NCBI RefSeq assembly: GCF_024807945.1
Contig: NZ_JANUFD010000011.1
Span: 1-64,000 of the forward strand
Origin: Pseudomonas sp. JUb42
GTDB lineage: Bacteria; Pseudomonadota; Gammaproteobacteria; Pseudomonadales; Pseudomonadaceae
Reading direction: 5' to 3'
DNA length: 64,000 nucleotides
The notes beneath the pieces are model-generated. The model worked only from the letters and a program-made list of their open reading frames with translations. It was not told the DNA's origin and made no database searches. Of this stretch, positions 1 through 8,404 are shown piece after piece. How positions within the stretch are numbered: position 1 is the first letter of the stretch; every line of letters begins with the position of its first letter. The translations under genes and the position numbers were made by a program.

Positions 1-157
1 GCTCCTACCCGTGCTCTAAGGCACGTCGGCTTATCAGCTTGCCATTCACCCCTCTCACCTATGACTTTAACTCTCCTTGCAGACACAAGCGGCTTTAGCC
101 GCGAGGATGCTCTCGCGGCTAAAGCCGCTCCTACGGGGATGTGTCTAGAGCGCTGGA
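1..157. repeat. Intergenic tail with REP-type inverted repeat (family A)
   Basis: Positions 88-105 and 112-129 form a perfect 18-bp inverted repeat (core CGGCTTTAGCCG) around a 6-bp spacer. The same 18-6-18 or 25-6-25 layout recurs at 35782-35823 and 57744-57799, and degenerate forms lie at 16735-16820 and 50200-50271. It lies downstream of the minus-strand gene ending at 158. I see nothing else in positions 1-87. Confidence 0.8.
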
Positions 158-2848
158 TCAGGCAGCCAGCGGCTGCCCTGTCAGGGTAATGTCCACGCCC
201 GGCGAGCCAATGGAGTTGGCATCACCCACCTGGGCATAGGCGCCCAGAGCGCCCGCCTTGGCATAGGTGTAATGCGGATCGCTGGTGGACGTCTGGTCCC
301 ATACCGCCGTATAGCTGTCCTTCGAGCCGCCAAACGCCGTGCCGGTATGGCTGCCGGCCTTGAATGTGCCGCTGGTAATGGCGGAGGTTGCGATGGACGT
401 GCCGTCCGCATCAAACGCCGCAGCACCGTAGTTGAAGGACGTCGCTACGTTACCGTTCTGGTCGTAGATCACCACACCATCGCCTTTGCCAAGGCCCGGG
501 CCGTCAACGTTGATGACGTTGCTGGCACCCGTCAGGTTCCAGGCCGTTTTGAATGCCCCCGCAGCTGAGTCTTTCACCGAAGCAATGACCAGGGTCTTGC
601 CAGCGGCGATCTGCAGGTTGCTGCCCAGGGAAACACCCGAGACGAAGGTCTTGCCGTCGGAGTCGGTGAACTTCCAGTTGGACAGGTCAATGGTGGTGGT
701 GCCGTAGTTATACAGCTCGACGAAGTCACCACCCGTTGAGTTGGATGCCACCTCGCTGATCAGCAGGTTGTAGTGCGGCACTTCGCCGGTCTTGAAGCTG
801 AGGTTCTGGCTGGCGATGGCGTTGTTGTAGTGATCGGCCACCGCGTTGGACTGCAGCTCGACGCTGTACTGGGTATTGGCGGCGAGCTTGGCGGTCGGGG
901 TCAGAATGACTTTGTTGTAGTCCACCTTCACGCCCGTGCTGGCGCTATCAAAGGTCTGCACCACGTTGCCGTTGCCGTCCTTGAGCACGATCTTGCCGCT
1001 GCCCAGCGCCACGCCTTCGTCGAACGTCAGGGTAATGCTGCTGGTGTTCTTCGATACCCCGGTCGCCGCATTGGCTGGCGTGCTACCGACCAGCTTGGGC
1101 GCGGTGGTATCGGTCACCGCGTTGCCGACGGTCACCAGATTGCCTTTGAACTGCTGATTGGCGGCGTTGAGGTCCTTGGATGCCTGGGTCTGGCCAGCCC
1201 ATACGGTGTCGCCATTGTCCTGCAGCAGCAAGATTTGAGTGCCGGCGGTGATGCTGGTAGGCGAGGCAATGGATTCAAAGCTGCCGCCAGTGGTCTTGAG
1301 CAAGGCATCGAGGTTGTTATCCCGCTCGACCGGCTGGTGGGTCTTGTCACCATCCCAGGTGAACAGGCGGAAATCGTTCGGCACATCTGCGCTGGCGCTC
1401 CCCGAGGGACCGGCAATGATCAGGTAGCCGCTGCCGTCGCTGGCCTTGTCGATGGAGCGGATACCGCGACCGCCCAGGTTCAGTTCGATGGCTTCAAAGT
1501 TCGGCGCCTTGGTGCTGTCGGCCAGCACGTCCTTGTAGTTGGTCACCGCGATGATCAAGGCTTTATCGCGTGCGACGTTGTCCATCTGCGGGGCGCGAAA
1601 GCCCAGCCACAGGGCGCTGTCGTTACTCGAGGTGGTCATGCCTTCGATGGAAAAGCCATTGGTGTTCTCCGGAGCAATGCCCGCACCGGCTGACGTGGCA
1701 AAACCGTAATAACCCGCTGCCTTGCCGTTCGCGCCCGAGGCATCCCAGGCGGTCAGCGCGGCCACCAAACCGGTGTATTTGTCGGTGGTCACCGAGAAAG
1801 TCGGCTTGCCGTCGACGGCGGTGATTTTCAGGCTGGTAATCACCTCACGACCCGGGGCCTCCACACCTTTCTTGTCGTTGCTGTGGGAGCCGGTCAAATA
1901 CAGATTGCTGCCCACCAGGGTCATGGCTTCGAAGTCCATCTCACCGGTGAGCCCCAGCGCGGTGCCGTAGTCGAATTCGCTGATGGCCGGGCCACCGTTT
2001 TTGTCGTACACCCGCACCACGTTGGCTTCGTCATCACCGACGATGATGTAGTTACCCCACGCCACTACGCCCGATGCGTCGGAAGAACCGAAGGTGCTGC
2101 CGACCTTGGGTTTGAACGTGAACTCGGTGGGCTGCGGGGCTGGCGGATCGACCGGCGTCACCGGGTTGACCGGCGCGGTGGGTGTGGCCGGCGCCGTGGG
2201 TGCTGTGGCCGGGTCGCCGTTGGTGATCAGGTTAGTCGCCAGTTTGTTGACCAGGTCTGCGGTGCTCTGGGCGCCCTTGGACTGTAACGCGGTGTTGAGC
2301 TCGGTGTTGCTGGGTGAACGACCGACGATTGCTTGGTAGGTCAGGACGACCTGAGCCTTGTCAGCGGTGGCACTCTGCCCTTCAGGGGAGGCAGTGATAG
2401 AAGACAGCAGGCCCGAAACACTGCCGCCATTACTCAACTGCGCGCTCCAGTACGCCAGGCCCGCCGCATCCGGGGCACGGCCCAAGGTGTTTTGATAGAG
2501 CGTGGAAACCAGCTGAGAGACAGATCCACCCGCTACGTTGGCGAACTCGGTAGACCCGGCGAACGAATGGGTCACGTCATCCAGCGAGGCGCCGCTGCGT
2601 ACCTGCTGCGTCCAGTACTGCAGACCTGCGGTGTCGGGAGTACGGCCGAAAGCGGCCTGATACAACGCAATGATCGGCTGTACCGTGGTCACCGACTCGG
2701 TCGAGGTGGTGAAACTGGTCACCACATCCGAAAGTTTTGCGCCGCCGGACTCTACCTGCGCAGTCCAGTAGGACAGACCTGCAGCATCGGGCTCACGACC
2801 GAGAATATTCTTGTAATAGGAGGTGATCGATTCAGTGGTAGTGGCCAT
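158..2848 (-). CDS. DUF4214 / DUF3616-like / Ig-like / lamin-tail multidomain protein
   Basis: A protein of about 896 residues. Three clear DUF4214 repeats (GRxPDxAGLxYW) sit near residues 17-28, 68-79 and 123-134, with a decayed fourth near 176 (GRSPSNTEL). A Pro/Ala-rich linker (about 213-242) leads to a beta-propeller-like segment (about 250-575, with GDDEANVVRVYD and SIEGM motifs) resembling DUF3616 or esterase-like phytase domains. A bacterial Ig-like domain follows (about 581-688, starting DTTAPKLV), then a lamin-tail domain (about 694-885, with LLISEV and FVELYN). There is no N-terminal signal peptide, so if secreted it would use a type I route; that is inference, and no type I transporter lies nearby. 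The ATG at 2848 is preferred over a TTG 21 nt upstream because that TTG would add only a short unconserved-looking stretch; no strong ribosome site is visible for either. The molecular function is unknown; an adhesive or surface role is plausible from the domains. Confidence 0.8.
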   Translation of the reverse strand: MATTTESITSYYKNILGREPDAAGLSYWTAQVESGGAKLSDVVTSFTTSTESVTTVQPIIALYQAAFGRTPDTAGLQYWTQQVRSGASLDDVTHSFAGSTEFANVAGGSVSQLVSTLYQNTLGRAPDAAGLAYWSAQLSNGGSVSGLLSSITASPEGQSATADKAQVVLTYQAIVGRSPSNTELNTALQSKGAQSTADLVNKLATNLITNGDPATAPTAPATPTAPVNPVTPVDPPAPQPTEFTFKPKVGSTFGSSDASGVVAWGNYIIVGDDEANVVRVYDKNGGPAISEFDYGTALGLTGEMDFEAMTLVGSNLYLTGSHSNDKKGVEAPGREVITSLKITAVDGKPTFSVTTDKYTGLVAALTAWDASGANGKAAGYYGFATSAGAGIAPENTNGFSIEGMTTSSNDSALWLGFRAPQMDNVARDKALIIAVTNYKDVLADSTKAPNFEAIELNLGGRGIRSIDKASDGSGYLIIAGPSGSASADVPNDFRLFTWDGDKTHQPVERDNNLDALLKTTGGSFESIASPTSITAGTQILLLQDNGDTVWAGQTQASKDLNAANQQFKGNLVTVGNAVTDTTAPKLVGSTPANAATGVSKNTSSITLTFDEGVALGSGKIVLKDGNGNVVQTFDSASTGVKVDYNKVILTPTAKLAANTQYSVELQSNAVADHYNNAIASQNLSFKTGEVPHYNLLISEVASNSTGGDFVELYNYGTTTIDLSNWKFTDSDGKTFVSGVSLGSNLQIAAGKTLVIASVKDSAAGAFKTAWNLTGASNVINVDGPGLGKGDGVVIYDQNGNVATSFNYGAAAFDADGTSIATSAITSGTFKAGSHTGTAFGGSKDSYTAVWDQTSTSDPHYTYAKAGALGAYAQVGDANSIGSPGVDITLTGQPLAA

Positions 2849-2946
2849 GATGTCCGGGCTCTGTATCAAAATGGATACGCGACCGTAACAATGGATTTTG
2901 ACGAAATTGTTTCAGGGGGGCAGAAAAATGGCTGGCCCCGCGTCCT

Positions 2947-3133
2947 ATAGGAGATCCCGCACCGTCGCGCGGCGAACACTAACCGGGGCAGGAGGCAAAT
3001 CTTGTGTGCGAACTCATTCGCGATTTGGTCGGGACATCCGACGCATTTGTAGCGTTTGAAATACCGCTTTCGCGAATGAATTCGCTCCCACAGAGCCTTG
3101 TGATTCAGTCAGTTTTACGTTGTTTGATAGAAG
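2947..3133. repeat. Composite repeat unit, copy 1, containing REPIN 3002-3092
   Basis: The 320-bp gap between the flanking minus-strand genes holds a unit that aligns along its whole length with 59757-59941: a left flank (TAGGAGATCC, then a GCGCxGCxAACA segment), the 92-bp-class REPIN in the reverse orientation (3002-3092), and a right flank (GTGATTCAG, then ACGTTGTTTGATA). The left REP arm here is degenerate (GTGTGCGAACTCATTCGCGA), the right arm is intact. Positions 2849-2946 and 3134-3168 show nothing recognisable. Confidence 0.75.
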
Positions 3134-3168
3134 CCGACTTCCACAGAGTCTCACTCCAACACAGACAA

Positions 3169-4812
3169 TTACCGCGCCGAAAACCGCGCCTCAATCAGGT
3201 CCAGTTCGCTCAGCACCTGGCGCAAGGCGTCATCGCCGATCTTGTGCTGGCGCCGCAGCGCATACAACTCCAGGCGTTGTGCACGCAAGGCGCTGATCCG
3301 CAGGCGGCGCTCCAGCTGATCCATGCGCCAGGCCAGCGCCTGCGCCTCCGAGGTATCATTGAACACCTCCAGTTGATGGCGATACTCCGACATGATCCGC
3401 GCCTTGACCTCGGTGGCCATGGCCGCTTGCGCAGCATCCACCGGGCCATCACCTGGCGCTGGCGCATCGGCCTCGAGTGCGCGAATGGCGGCTTCGGCCG
3501 TGCTTTTCCAGGCCTGCTGCACCTCCTGCTTCGTCGCCTGATCTGGCGCCAGGGCGATACCACGCAGCAACAGCGGCAAGGCCACGCAGGCCGAAATCAG
3601 CGACAACAGAATCACCCCGGCGGCGATGAATACCATCATGTCGCGCACCGGAAAGGCTACACCGGCGCCCATCAACATCGGCACCGACAGGACGCCTGCC
3701 AGGGTCACCGTGCCGCGCACGCCGCCAACCGTCAGCAACCAACAGGCCCGGGCCGTCAATACGCCGGTGGCGCTATCCCGGCCGAGCCTGTTATCGATCA
3801 GCACCCGCAGCCGCCAGAACACTTGCACCCAGACAAAACGAAGGGCCAGCAGCGCCAGGAAAATCGCCAGCAGCTCCAGGCAACGCCAGAACAATACCGG
3901 CCACAGCGTCGGCTGGTCATGTACCACGGCACTGATGATGTCCGGCAGTTGCAGCCCCAGCAGCAGGAAGATCAGGCCATTGAAGGCGAACTCCAACAAC
4001 GCCCAGACACTGCGATTGAGCAGGCGGGTACTGGTCTGGCGCGGCAGCAAATCGACCCAGCTCTGCATCATCCCGGCCGCCACGGCAGAAAGAATGCCCG
4101 ATGCGCCCAGGCGCTCGGCCAGCACATAAGCGGCAAACGGCAATAGCAGCATGAACACCACATGGGCTGCAGGGTCATCCCAGCCGCGATCGATCATCCA
4201 GCCGCGCATGCGCCCGACCAGCCAGCTCAATGCCACACCAATGGCCAGGCCGCCACAGGCCACAAGAACGAAGGTCAGGCTGGCATCGGCCAGGGAAAAT
4301 AACCCGGTCAGCGCCGCTGCGAGGGCAAACTTGAAGGTCACCAGGCCCGAGGCGTCATTCATCAGGGCCTCGCCCTGCAACATATACATCAGCGGGCCCG
4401 GCATACGGTCACGGGCAATCGCCGACACCGCCACGGCATCCGTAGGTGACAGCACCGCCGCCAGGGCAAAGGCCAGGGGCAACGAGATATCTGGCAACAA
4501 CCAGTGAATGAAATAGCCTGCGCTGACCACGGTAAACAACACCAGGCCCACCGCCAGTGTCAGGATCGGCCCGCGATAGCGCCACAATTCACGCTTGGGC
4601 ATGCGCCAGCCGTCGGAAAACAGCAAGGGCGGTAAAAACAAAAACAGAAACAGCTCCGGGTCCAGGGCCACATGCAACCCCAGGGTCGGCCAGGCCAGCA
4701 AGGCCCCGGCAGCGATCTGCACCAACGGCAACGGAATGGGGAGCAACCGCCCGAGGGGCCTGGACACTGCAACCAGGGTCAGCAGGATAAGGACGGTGTA
4801 GGCAGTTTGCAT
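3169..4812 (-). CDS. CPA1-family Na+/H+ antiporter
   Basis: About 547 residues, predicted to exchange protons for Na+ (or K+) across the inner membrane and so contribute to pH and salt homeostasis. The first 400 or so residues carry about twelve hydrophobic segments. The family motif around LSPTDAVAVSAIARDRMPG holds the ion-binding Asp, and LMNDASGLV and FNGLIFLLLG match conserved CPA1/NhaP positions. A hydrophilic, Arg/Glu-rich, probably helical tail of about 120 residues follows and likely regulates the carrier. The ATG at 4812 (MQTAYTVL) is chosen because AGGA lies nine bases upstream and because translation from the ATG at 4860 would add 16 polar residues before the first membrane helix. 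It is transcribed alone. Which cation it moves cannot be told from sequence. Confidence 0.88.
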   Translation of the reverse strand: MQTAYTVLILLTLVAVSRPLGRLLPIPLPLVQIAAGALLAWPTLGLHVALDPELFLFLFLPPLLFSDGWRMPKRELWRYRGPILTLAVGLVLFTVVSAGYFIHWLLPDISLPLAFALAAVLSPTDAVAVSAIARDRMPGPLMYMLQGEALMNDASGLVTFKFALAAALTGLFSLADASLTFVLVACGGLAIGVALSWLVGRMRGWMIDRGWDDPAAHVVFMLLLPFAAYVLAERLGASGILSAVAAGMMQSWVDLLPRQTSTRLLNRSVWALLEFAFNGLIFLLLGLQLPDIISAVVHDQPTLWPVLFWRCLELLAIFLALLALRFVWVQVFWRLRVLIDNRLGRDSATGVLTARACWLLTVGGVRGTVTLAGVLSVPMLMGAGVAFPVRDMMVFIAAGVILLSLISACVALPLLLRGIALAPDQATKQEVQQAWKSTAEAAIRALEADAPAPGDGPVDAAQAAMATEVKARIMSEYRHQLEVFNDTSEAQALAWRMDQLERRLRISALRAQRLELYALRRQHKIGDDALRQVLSELDLIEARFSAR

Positions 4813-5095
4813 GCAGATATTCCTGACAGGCGCTGAACGCTCCAGATGACTGAGCCCCATCCTAGCCGCTCAGGCATGTGCTGTGCCTTACACCTAGGTA
4901 TGAAGGGGGCGTTTTTTGCCTGCGAAAAAAACCGAAATTACCTACATAGCTGCACCTAGAACGCCATTACAGAGCCGATGCTAAGGTGCACTACCTTGCC
5001 GAGATCAAATAATCGTCGAGGTTTTATTCATCCTTTTCCCCGACTCGATCACGCCGAATAAATCCAGGCCGTTGTATTGTTTTGCAAGGAAATTA
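4813..5095. other. Divergent intergenic region, no recognised element
   Basis: Relatively AT-rich 283-bp gap between the divergent antiporter gene and the small membrane-protein pair. It must hold both promoters, but I cannot assign -35/-10 boxes with confidence. A run GCGTTTTTTGCC with flanking A-runs around 4911-4935 is the most obvious compositional oddity. Confidence 0.4.
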
Positions 5096-5293
5096 ATGGA
5101 CAACAGAACTGTTCGATGGATTACGAACCTTTTACTGTGTGTAGGTACAGGTTTCATGGTGACGGCAGCAAGCGTTCTTACCCTTGGTGATCACGGCAGA
5201 GCCGACACGATTCTTTACAGCGCTACCATGCTCGTATGCAGTGTAATTGTTGTGGTGGTGTCTTATTTGATTGCCATGCAGGAGTTGAATTGA
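5096..5293 (+). CDS. Small two-helix membrane protein, function unknown
   Basis: A 65-residue protein not recognised as any family. Two hydrophobic segments are visible: about residues 9-32 (ITNLLLCVGTGFMVTAASVL) and about 42-61 (LYSATMLVCSVIVVVVSYLI), with a short polar loop GDHGRAD between them. The ATG at 5096 has AAGGA seven bases upstream; an upstream TTG in frame at 5072 is much less likely. Its TGA overlaps the ATG of the next small gene by one base, so the two are probably translationally coupled. Low sequence complexity limits any homology claim. Confidence 0.6.
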   Translation: MDNRTVRWITNLLLCVGTGFMVTAASVLTLGDHGRADTILYSATMLVCSVIVVVVSYLIAMQELN

Positions 5294-5454
5294 TGGTCCT
5301 ACTGTTAATGTCAATGTGGTCAGCCGCTATCGCAGCTTTAATCCTGTTTGCGGTATATCGCTCCAAGGCCAGGATGCGATCACTGGACGCCACCCGTGAC
5401 AAAATTCAGGACTGCTCGCAAACCAAAGCTGGCAAAACGCAGCAGCCCGAATGA
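5293..5454 (+). CDS. Small single-helix membrane protein, function unknown
   Basis: A 53-residue product starting with a hydrophobic helix (about residues 1-22, LLLMSMWSAAIAALILFAVY) followed by a basic, soluble tail (RSKARMR, then Lys/Gln-rich). It begins at the ATG that overlaps the stop codon of the preceding 65-residue membrane protein, which is the main evidence that it is translated. The topology suggests an N-out or hairpin-free single-pass protein with a cytoplasmic tail. No family is recognised. Confidence 0.5.
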   Translation: MVLLLMSMWSAAIAALILFAVYRSKARMRSLDATRDKIQDCSQTKAGKTQQPE

Positions 5455-5463
5455 TTCCCCCTC

Positions 5464-5515
5464 TGTGGGACCGGCTTTAGCAGCGAAGGCATATCCCGGC
5501 CAACGCCGCTCCCAC
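5464..5515. repeat. Degenerate REP-type palindrome
   Basis: GTGGGACCGGCTTTAGCAGC near 5465 and CGGCCAACGCCGCTCCCAC near 5498-5513 are a weakened member of the family-A inverted repeats. It starts ten bases after the stop of the small membrane gene. The rest of the gap to 5693 shows no gene; a T8 run at about 5663-5670 lies just before the arsC-like gene. Confidence 0.5.
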
Positions 5516-5693
5516 CGACGCATAAAAAACGCAAATAAAACACCTGCCATACAGCATCCTGTCATCCCCCATGGTGTATAGAGCTTGCAGCCAGTCACAC
5601 ACCGCCGCGATATCGAGACAGACCGGGCGCCGGATGCAATGGCATGGCATAATCCCCGGCTGTTTTTTTTGATTCCATGGGGACGTTCTGGCG

Positions 5694-6065
5694 ATGGGCA
5701 ATTCCACCAGTGACCACGGCGCTATCAGCCTGTACGGCATCAAAGCATGCGACACCATGAAAAAGGCTCGCACCTGGCTCGATGAAAAGGGTGTGGACTA
5801 CCAGTTCCACGATTACAAGGCGGTCGGTATCGATCGTGAGCACCTGACGCAGTGGTGCAACGAACACGGTTGGCAAGTGGTGCTCAACCGCGCCGGTACG
5901 ACCTTTCGCAAGCTCGACGATGCGCAGAAGGCCGATCTCGATCAGGCCAAGGCTATCGAATTGATGCTTGCGCAGCCTTCGATGATCAAGCGCCCGGTGC
6001 TGGATCTCGGCGACAAAACCCTGATTGGCTTTAAACCTGAACTGTACGCAGCGGCCATCGCCTGA
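5694..6065 (+). CDS. ArsC/Spx-family reductase (YffB-like)
   Basis: A 123-residue thioredoxin-fold protein of the ArsC/Spx/YffB superfamily. The N-terminal strand ISLYGIKACDTMKKA carries the single active-site-position Cys, followed by the family pattern of helix (WLDEKGVDYQFHDYK) and the late motif IKRPVLDLGDKTLIGF with the conserved Arg-Pro. Members act on glutathione or protein thiols, or have unknown substrates; arsenate reduction is not established for YffB-like members. It sits 32 bp upstream of dapD in the same direction, an arrangement common in pseudomonads, so cotranscription is likely. Confidence 0.85.
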   Translation: MGNSTSDHGAISLYGIKACDTMKKARTWLDEKGVDYQFHDYKAVGIDREHLTQWCNEHGWQVVLNRAGTTFRKLDDAQKADLDQAKAIELMLAQPSMIKRPVLDLGDKTLIGFKPELYAAAIA

Positions 6066-6097
6066 TTGAGATGGCCTTTTAATCTAGAGGTATTTAC

Positions 6098-7132
6098 ATG
6101 TCCACTTCCCTGTTCAGCCTGGCCTTCGGCGTTGGCACTCAAAACCGTCAAGGCACCTGGCTGGAAGTTTTCTACGCCCAGCCCCTGCTCAACCCGTCTG
6201 CCGAACTGGTCGCTGCCATCGCACCGATCCTGGGCTACACCGGCGGCAACCAGGCGATCACCTTCACCACTGATGTGGCATCGAAACTGGCCGACGCGGT
6301 CAAGTCCGTCGATGCCGCCCAGGCTGCCCTGCTGACCCGTCTGGCCGAGAGCCACAAGCCGCTGGTCGCCACGCTGCTGGCCGAAGATGCCGCGCTGACC
6401 TCCACGCCTGAGGCCTACCTCAAACTGCACCTGCTGTCCCATCGCCTGGCCAAGCCGCACGGCCTGAGCCTGGCCGGGATCTTCCCGCTGCTGCCGAACG
6501 TTGCCTGGACCAGCCAGGGCGCCGTAGACCTGGGCGAACTGGCCGAGCGTCAACTGGAGGCGCGTCTCAAGGGTGAGTTGCTGGAAGTGTTCTCCGTCGA
6601 CAAGTTCCCGAAAATGACCGACTACGTGGTGCCGAGTGGCGTGCGTATTGCTGACAGCGCCCGCGTGCGCCTGGGTGCCTACATCGGCGAAGGCACCACC
6701 GTAATGCACGAAGGCTTCGTCAACTTCAACGGCGGCACCGAAGGCCCTGGCATGATCGAAGGCCGAGTATCTGCGGGCGTCTTCGTCGGCAAGGGTTCGG
6801 ACCTGGGCGGCGGTTGCTCGACCATGGGCACCCTGTCCGGTGGCGGCAATATCGTGATCAAGGTCGGTGAAGGCTGCCTGATCGGCGCAAACGCCGGTAT
6901 CGGTTTCCCGCTGGGCGATCGCAACACAGTGGAATCCGGCCTGTACGTCACGGCTGGGACCAAAGTCGCCCTGCTGGACGACCAGGGCAAGCTGGTCAAA
7001 GTGGTCAAGGCACGCGAACTGGCCAACCAGCCTGACCTGTTGTTCGTGCGCAACTCGCAGACCGGCGCGGTAGAGTGTAAGACCCGCAAGTCCGCGGTCG
7101 AGCTGAACGAAGCGCTGCACGCTCACAACTGA
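6098..7132 (+). CDS. dapD: 2,3,4,5-tetrahydropyridine-2,6-dicarboxylate N-succinyltransferase
   Basis: A 344-residue enzyme of the succinylase branch of lysine/diaminopimelate synthesis; it transfers succinyl from succinyl-CoA to tetrahydrodipicolinate in the cytoplasm. The C-terminal half is a left-handed beta-helix built of hexapeptide repeats (VRLGAYIGEGTTVMHEGFVN, GRVSAGVFVGKGSDLGGG, then IGANAGIGFPLGD). The long N-terminal domain and total length fit the Pseudomonas/actinobacterial type rather than the shorter E. coli type. A ribosome site AGAGG precedes the ATG. dapE, the later desuccinylase step of the same pathway, lies 2.7 kb downstream. A strong hairpin follows the stop codon. Confidence 0.96.
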   Translation: MSTSLFSLAFGVGTQNRQGTWLEVFYAQPLLNPSAELVAAIAPILGYTGGNQAITFTTDVASKLADAVKSVDAAQAALLTRLAESHKPLVATLLAEDAALTSTPEAYLKLHLLSHRLAKPHGLSLAGIFPLLPNVAWTSQGAVDLGELAERQLEARLKGELLEVFSVDKFPKMTDYVVPSGVRIADSARVRLGAYIGEGTTVMHEGFVNFNGGTEGPGMIEGRVSAGVFVGKGSDLGGGCSTMGTLSGGGNIVIKVGEGCLIGANAGIGFPLGDRNTVESGLYVTAGTKVALLDDQGKLVKVVKARELANQPDLLFVRNSQTGAVECKTRKSAVELNEALHAHN

Positions 7133-7145
7133 TCGATGCTGCCTC

Positions 7146-7174
7146 CGGGTTCGGGCCTTCGCGGCCCGGACCCG
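7146..7174 (+). promoter_or_regulatory. Strong stem-loop between dapD and csdA
   Basis: Bases 7146-7157 (CGGGTTCGGGCC) pair with 7163-7174 (GGCCCGGACCCG) over 12 positions with one T-G wobble, around a TTCGC loop. No T-run follows, so a classical terminator is not supported. It lies 13 bp after the dapD stop and 24 bp before the csdA start, where it could act as an RNA-stability element, a weak terminator, or a brake on csdA translation. Confidence 0.7.
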
Positions 7175-7198
7175 CTTCACCGGGTTATATCGATGACC

Positions 7199-8404
7199 AT
7201 GTTCCTGCCCTCCCCCTGGCGTGCTGACTTTCCAGCCATCGCCGAACTGCAACGGCAAGGCCAGACCTATCTGGACAGCGCCGCGACTGCACAAAAACCC
7301 CAGGCCCTGATCGACGCCCTGACGCGCTATTACGTCAATGGTGCGGCCAACGTCCATCGTGCCCAGCATATGCCGGGCATGCTCGCGACACAGGCCTTCG
7401 AAGACAGCCGTAACCATGTCGGTCAATGGCTCAATGCCGGTGAATCCGGACAGATTATTTTCACCCATGGCGCCACCTCGGCCTTCAATCTGCTGGCCTA
7501 TGGCCTGGAGCATGAGTTCGTCGCCGATGACGAGATCGTTGTCAGCGCCCTGGAGCACCACGCCAACCTGTTGCCCTGGCAGCAACTGGCCCAGCGTCGC
7601 GGCCTCAAGCTGATAGTGCTGCCGCTGGACGCCAATGGCCTGATCGACCTGGCCGCTGCCAGCCAGCTGATCGGTCCCAAGACCCGCCTGCTCGCCGTCA
7701 GCCAGCTGTCCAACGTGCTCGGCACCTGGCAGCCGCTGCCTGCCCTGCTCAAACTGGCGCAAACCCATAACGCCCTGACCGTGGTCGATGGCGCCCAGGG
7801 TGTGGTCCACGGTCGCCATGACGTGCAGGCACTGGGCTGCGACTTCTATGTATTTTCCAGCCACAAGCTCTACGGCCCTGACGGCGTCGGCGTGCTCTAT
7901 GGCCGCCATGACGCGTTGGCACGTCTGCATCACTGGCAGTTTGGTGGCGAAATGGTCCTGACCACCGATTTCCATCAGGCCAGCTTCCGCCCCGCGCCCC
8001 TGGGCTTCGAAGCCGGCACGCCGCCGATTGCCGGGGTGATCGGCCTCGGCGCCACCCTCGACTATCTGGGCAGCCTGGATCAGGAGGCCGTGTTCGAACA
8101 CGAAGCGGCCCTGCATCAACTGCTGCGCGACGGCCTGCGCCAGCGTGACGGGGTGCATCTGCTCGGCGCGCCGCAACTGGCCCTGGCCAGCTTTGTCGTC
8201 GATGGCGTACACAATGCCGACCTCGCCCACCTGCTGACGGAGCAAGGCATCGCCGTGCGTGCCGGGCATCATTGCGCCATGCCGCTGCTGCAAAGCCTCG
8301 ACCTGCCCGGCGCGTTGCGCGTGTCTTTGGGCCTGTATAACGATTCGGAAGATATCCAGCACTTCTTCAACGGCCTGGATCAGGCCCTGGATTTGCTGCG
8401 ATGA
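7199..8404 (+). CDS. csdA: Cysteine desulfurase, CsdA/SufS type
   Basis: A PLP-dependent enzyme of about 401 residues that takes sulfur from cysteine and passes it as persulfide to a SufE-type partner, here the next gene. Visible signatures are the PLP Lys in SSHKLYGPDGVG, the His of THGATSAFNLLA and ALEHHANLLPW, the Asp of VDGAQGVVH, and the catalytic Cys in GHHCAMPLL. The ATG at 7199 (MFLPSPWRADFPAI) fits the usual N-terminus; an ATG two codons upstream at 7193 is possible. The in-frame ATG at 7136 would translate the intergenic hairpin and is rejected. The stop overlaps the start of csdE (ATGA). Confidence 0.93.
   Translation: MFLPSPWRADFPAIAELQRQGQTYLDSAATAQKPQALIDALTRYYVNGAANVHRAQHMPGMLATQAFEDSRNHVGQWLNAGESGQIIFTHGATSAFNLLAYGLEHEFVADDEIVVSALEHHANLLPWQQLAQRRGLKLIVLPLDANGLIDLAAASQLIGPKTRLLAVSQLSNVLGTWQPLPALLKLAQTHNALTVVDGAQGVVHGRHDVQALGCDFYVFSSHKLYGPDGVGVLYGRHDALARLHHWQFGGEMVLTTDFHQASFRPAPLGFEAGTPPIAGVIGLGATLDYLGSLDQEAVFEHEAALHQLLRDGLRQRDGVHLLGAPQLALASFVVDGVHNADLAHLLTEQGIAVRAGHHCAMPLLQSLDLPGALRVSLGLYNDSEDIQHFFNGLDQALDLLR

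Noticed and set aside
7136..7198. Earlier ATG for csdA at 7136
   Set aside because: It would translate the strong hairpin and add residues absent from the usual CsdA N-terminus.
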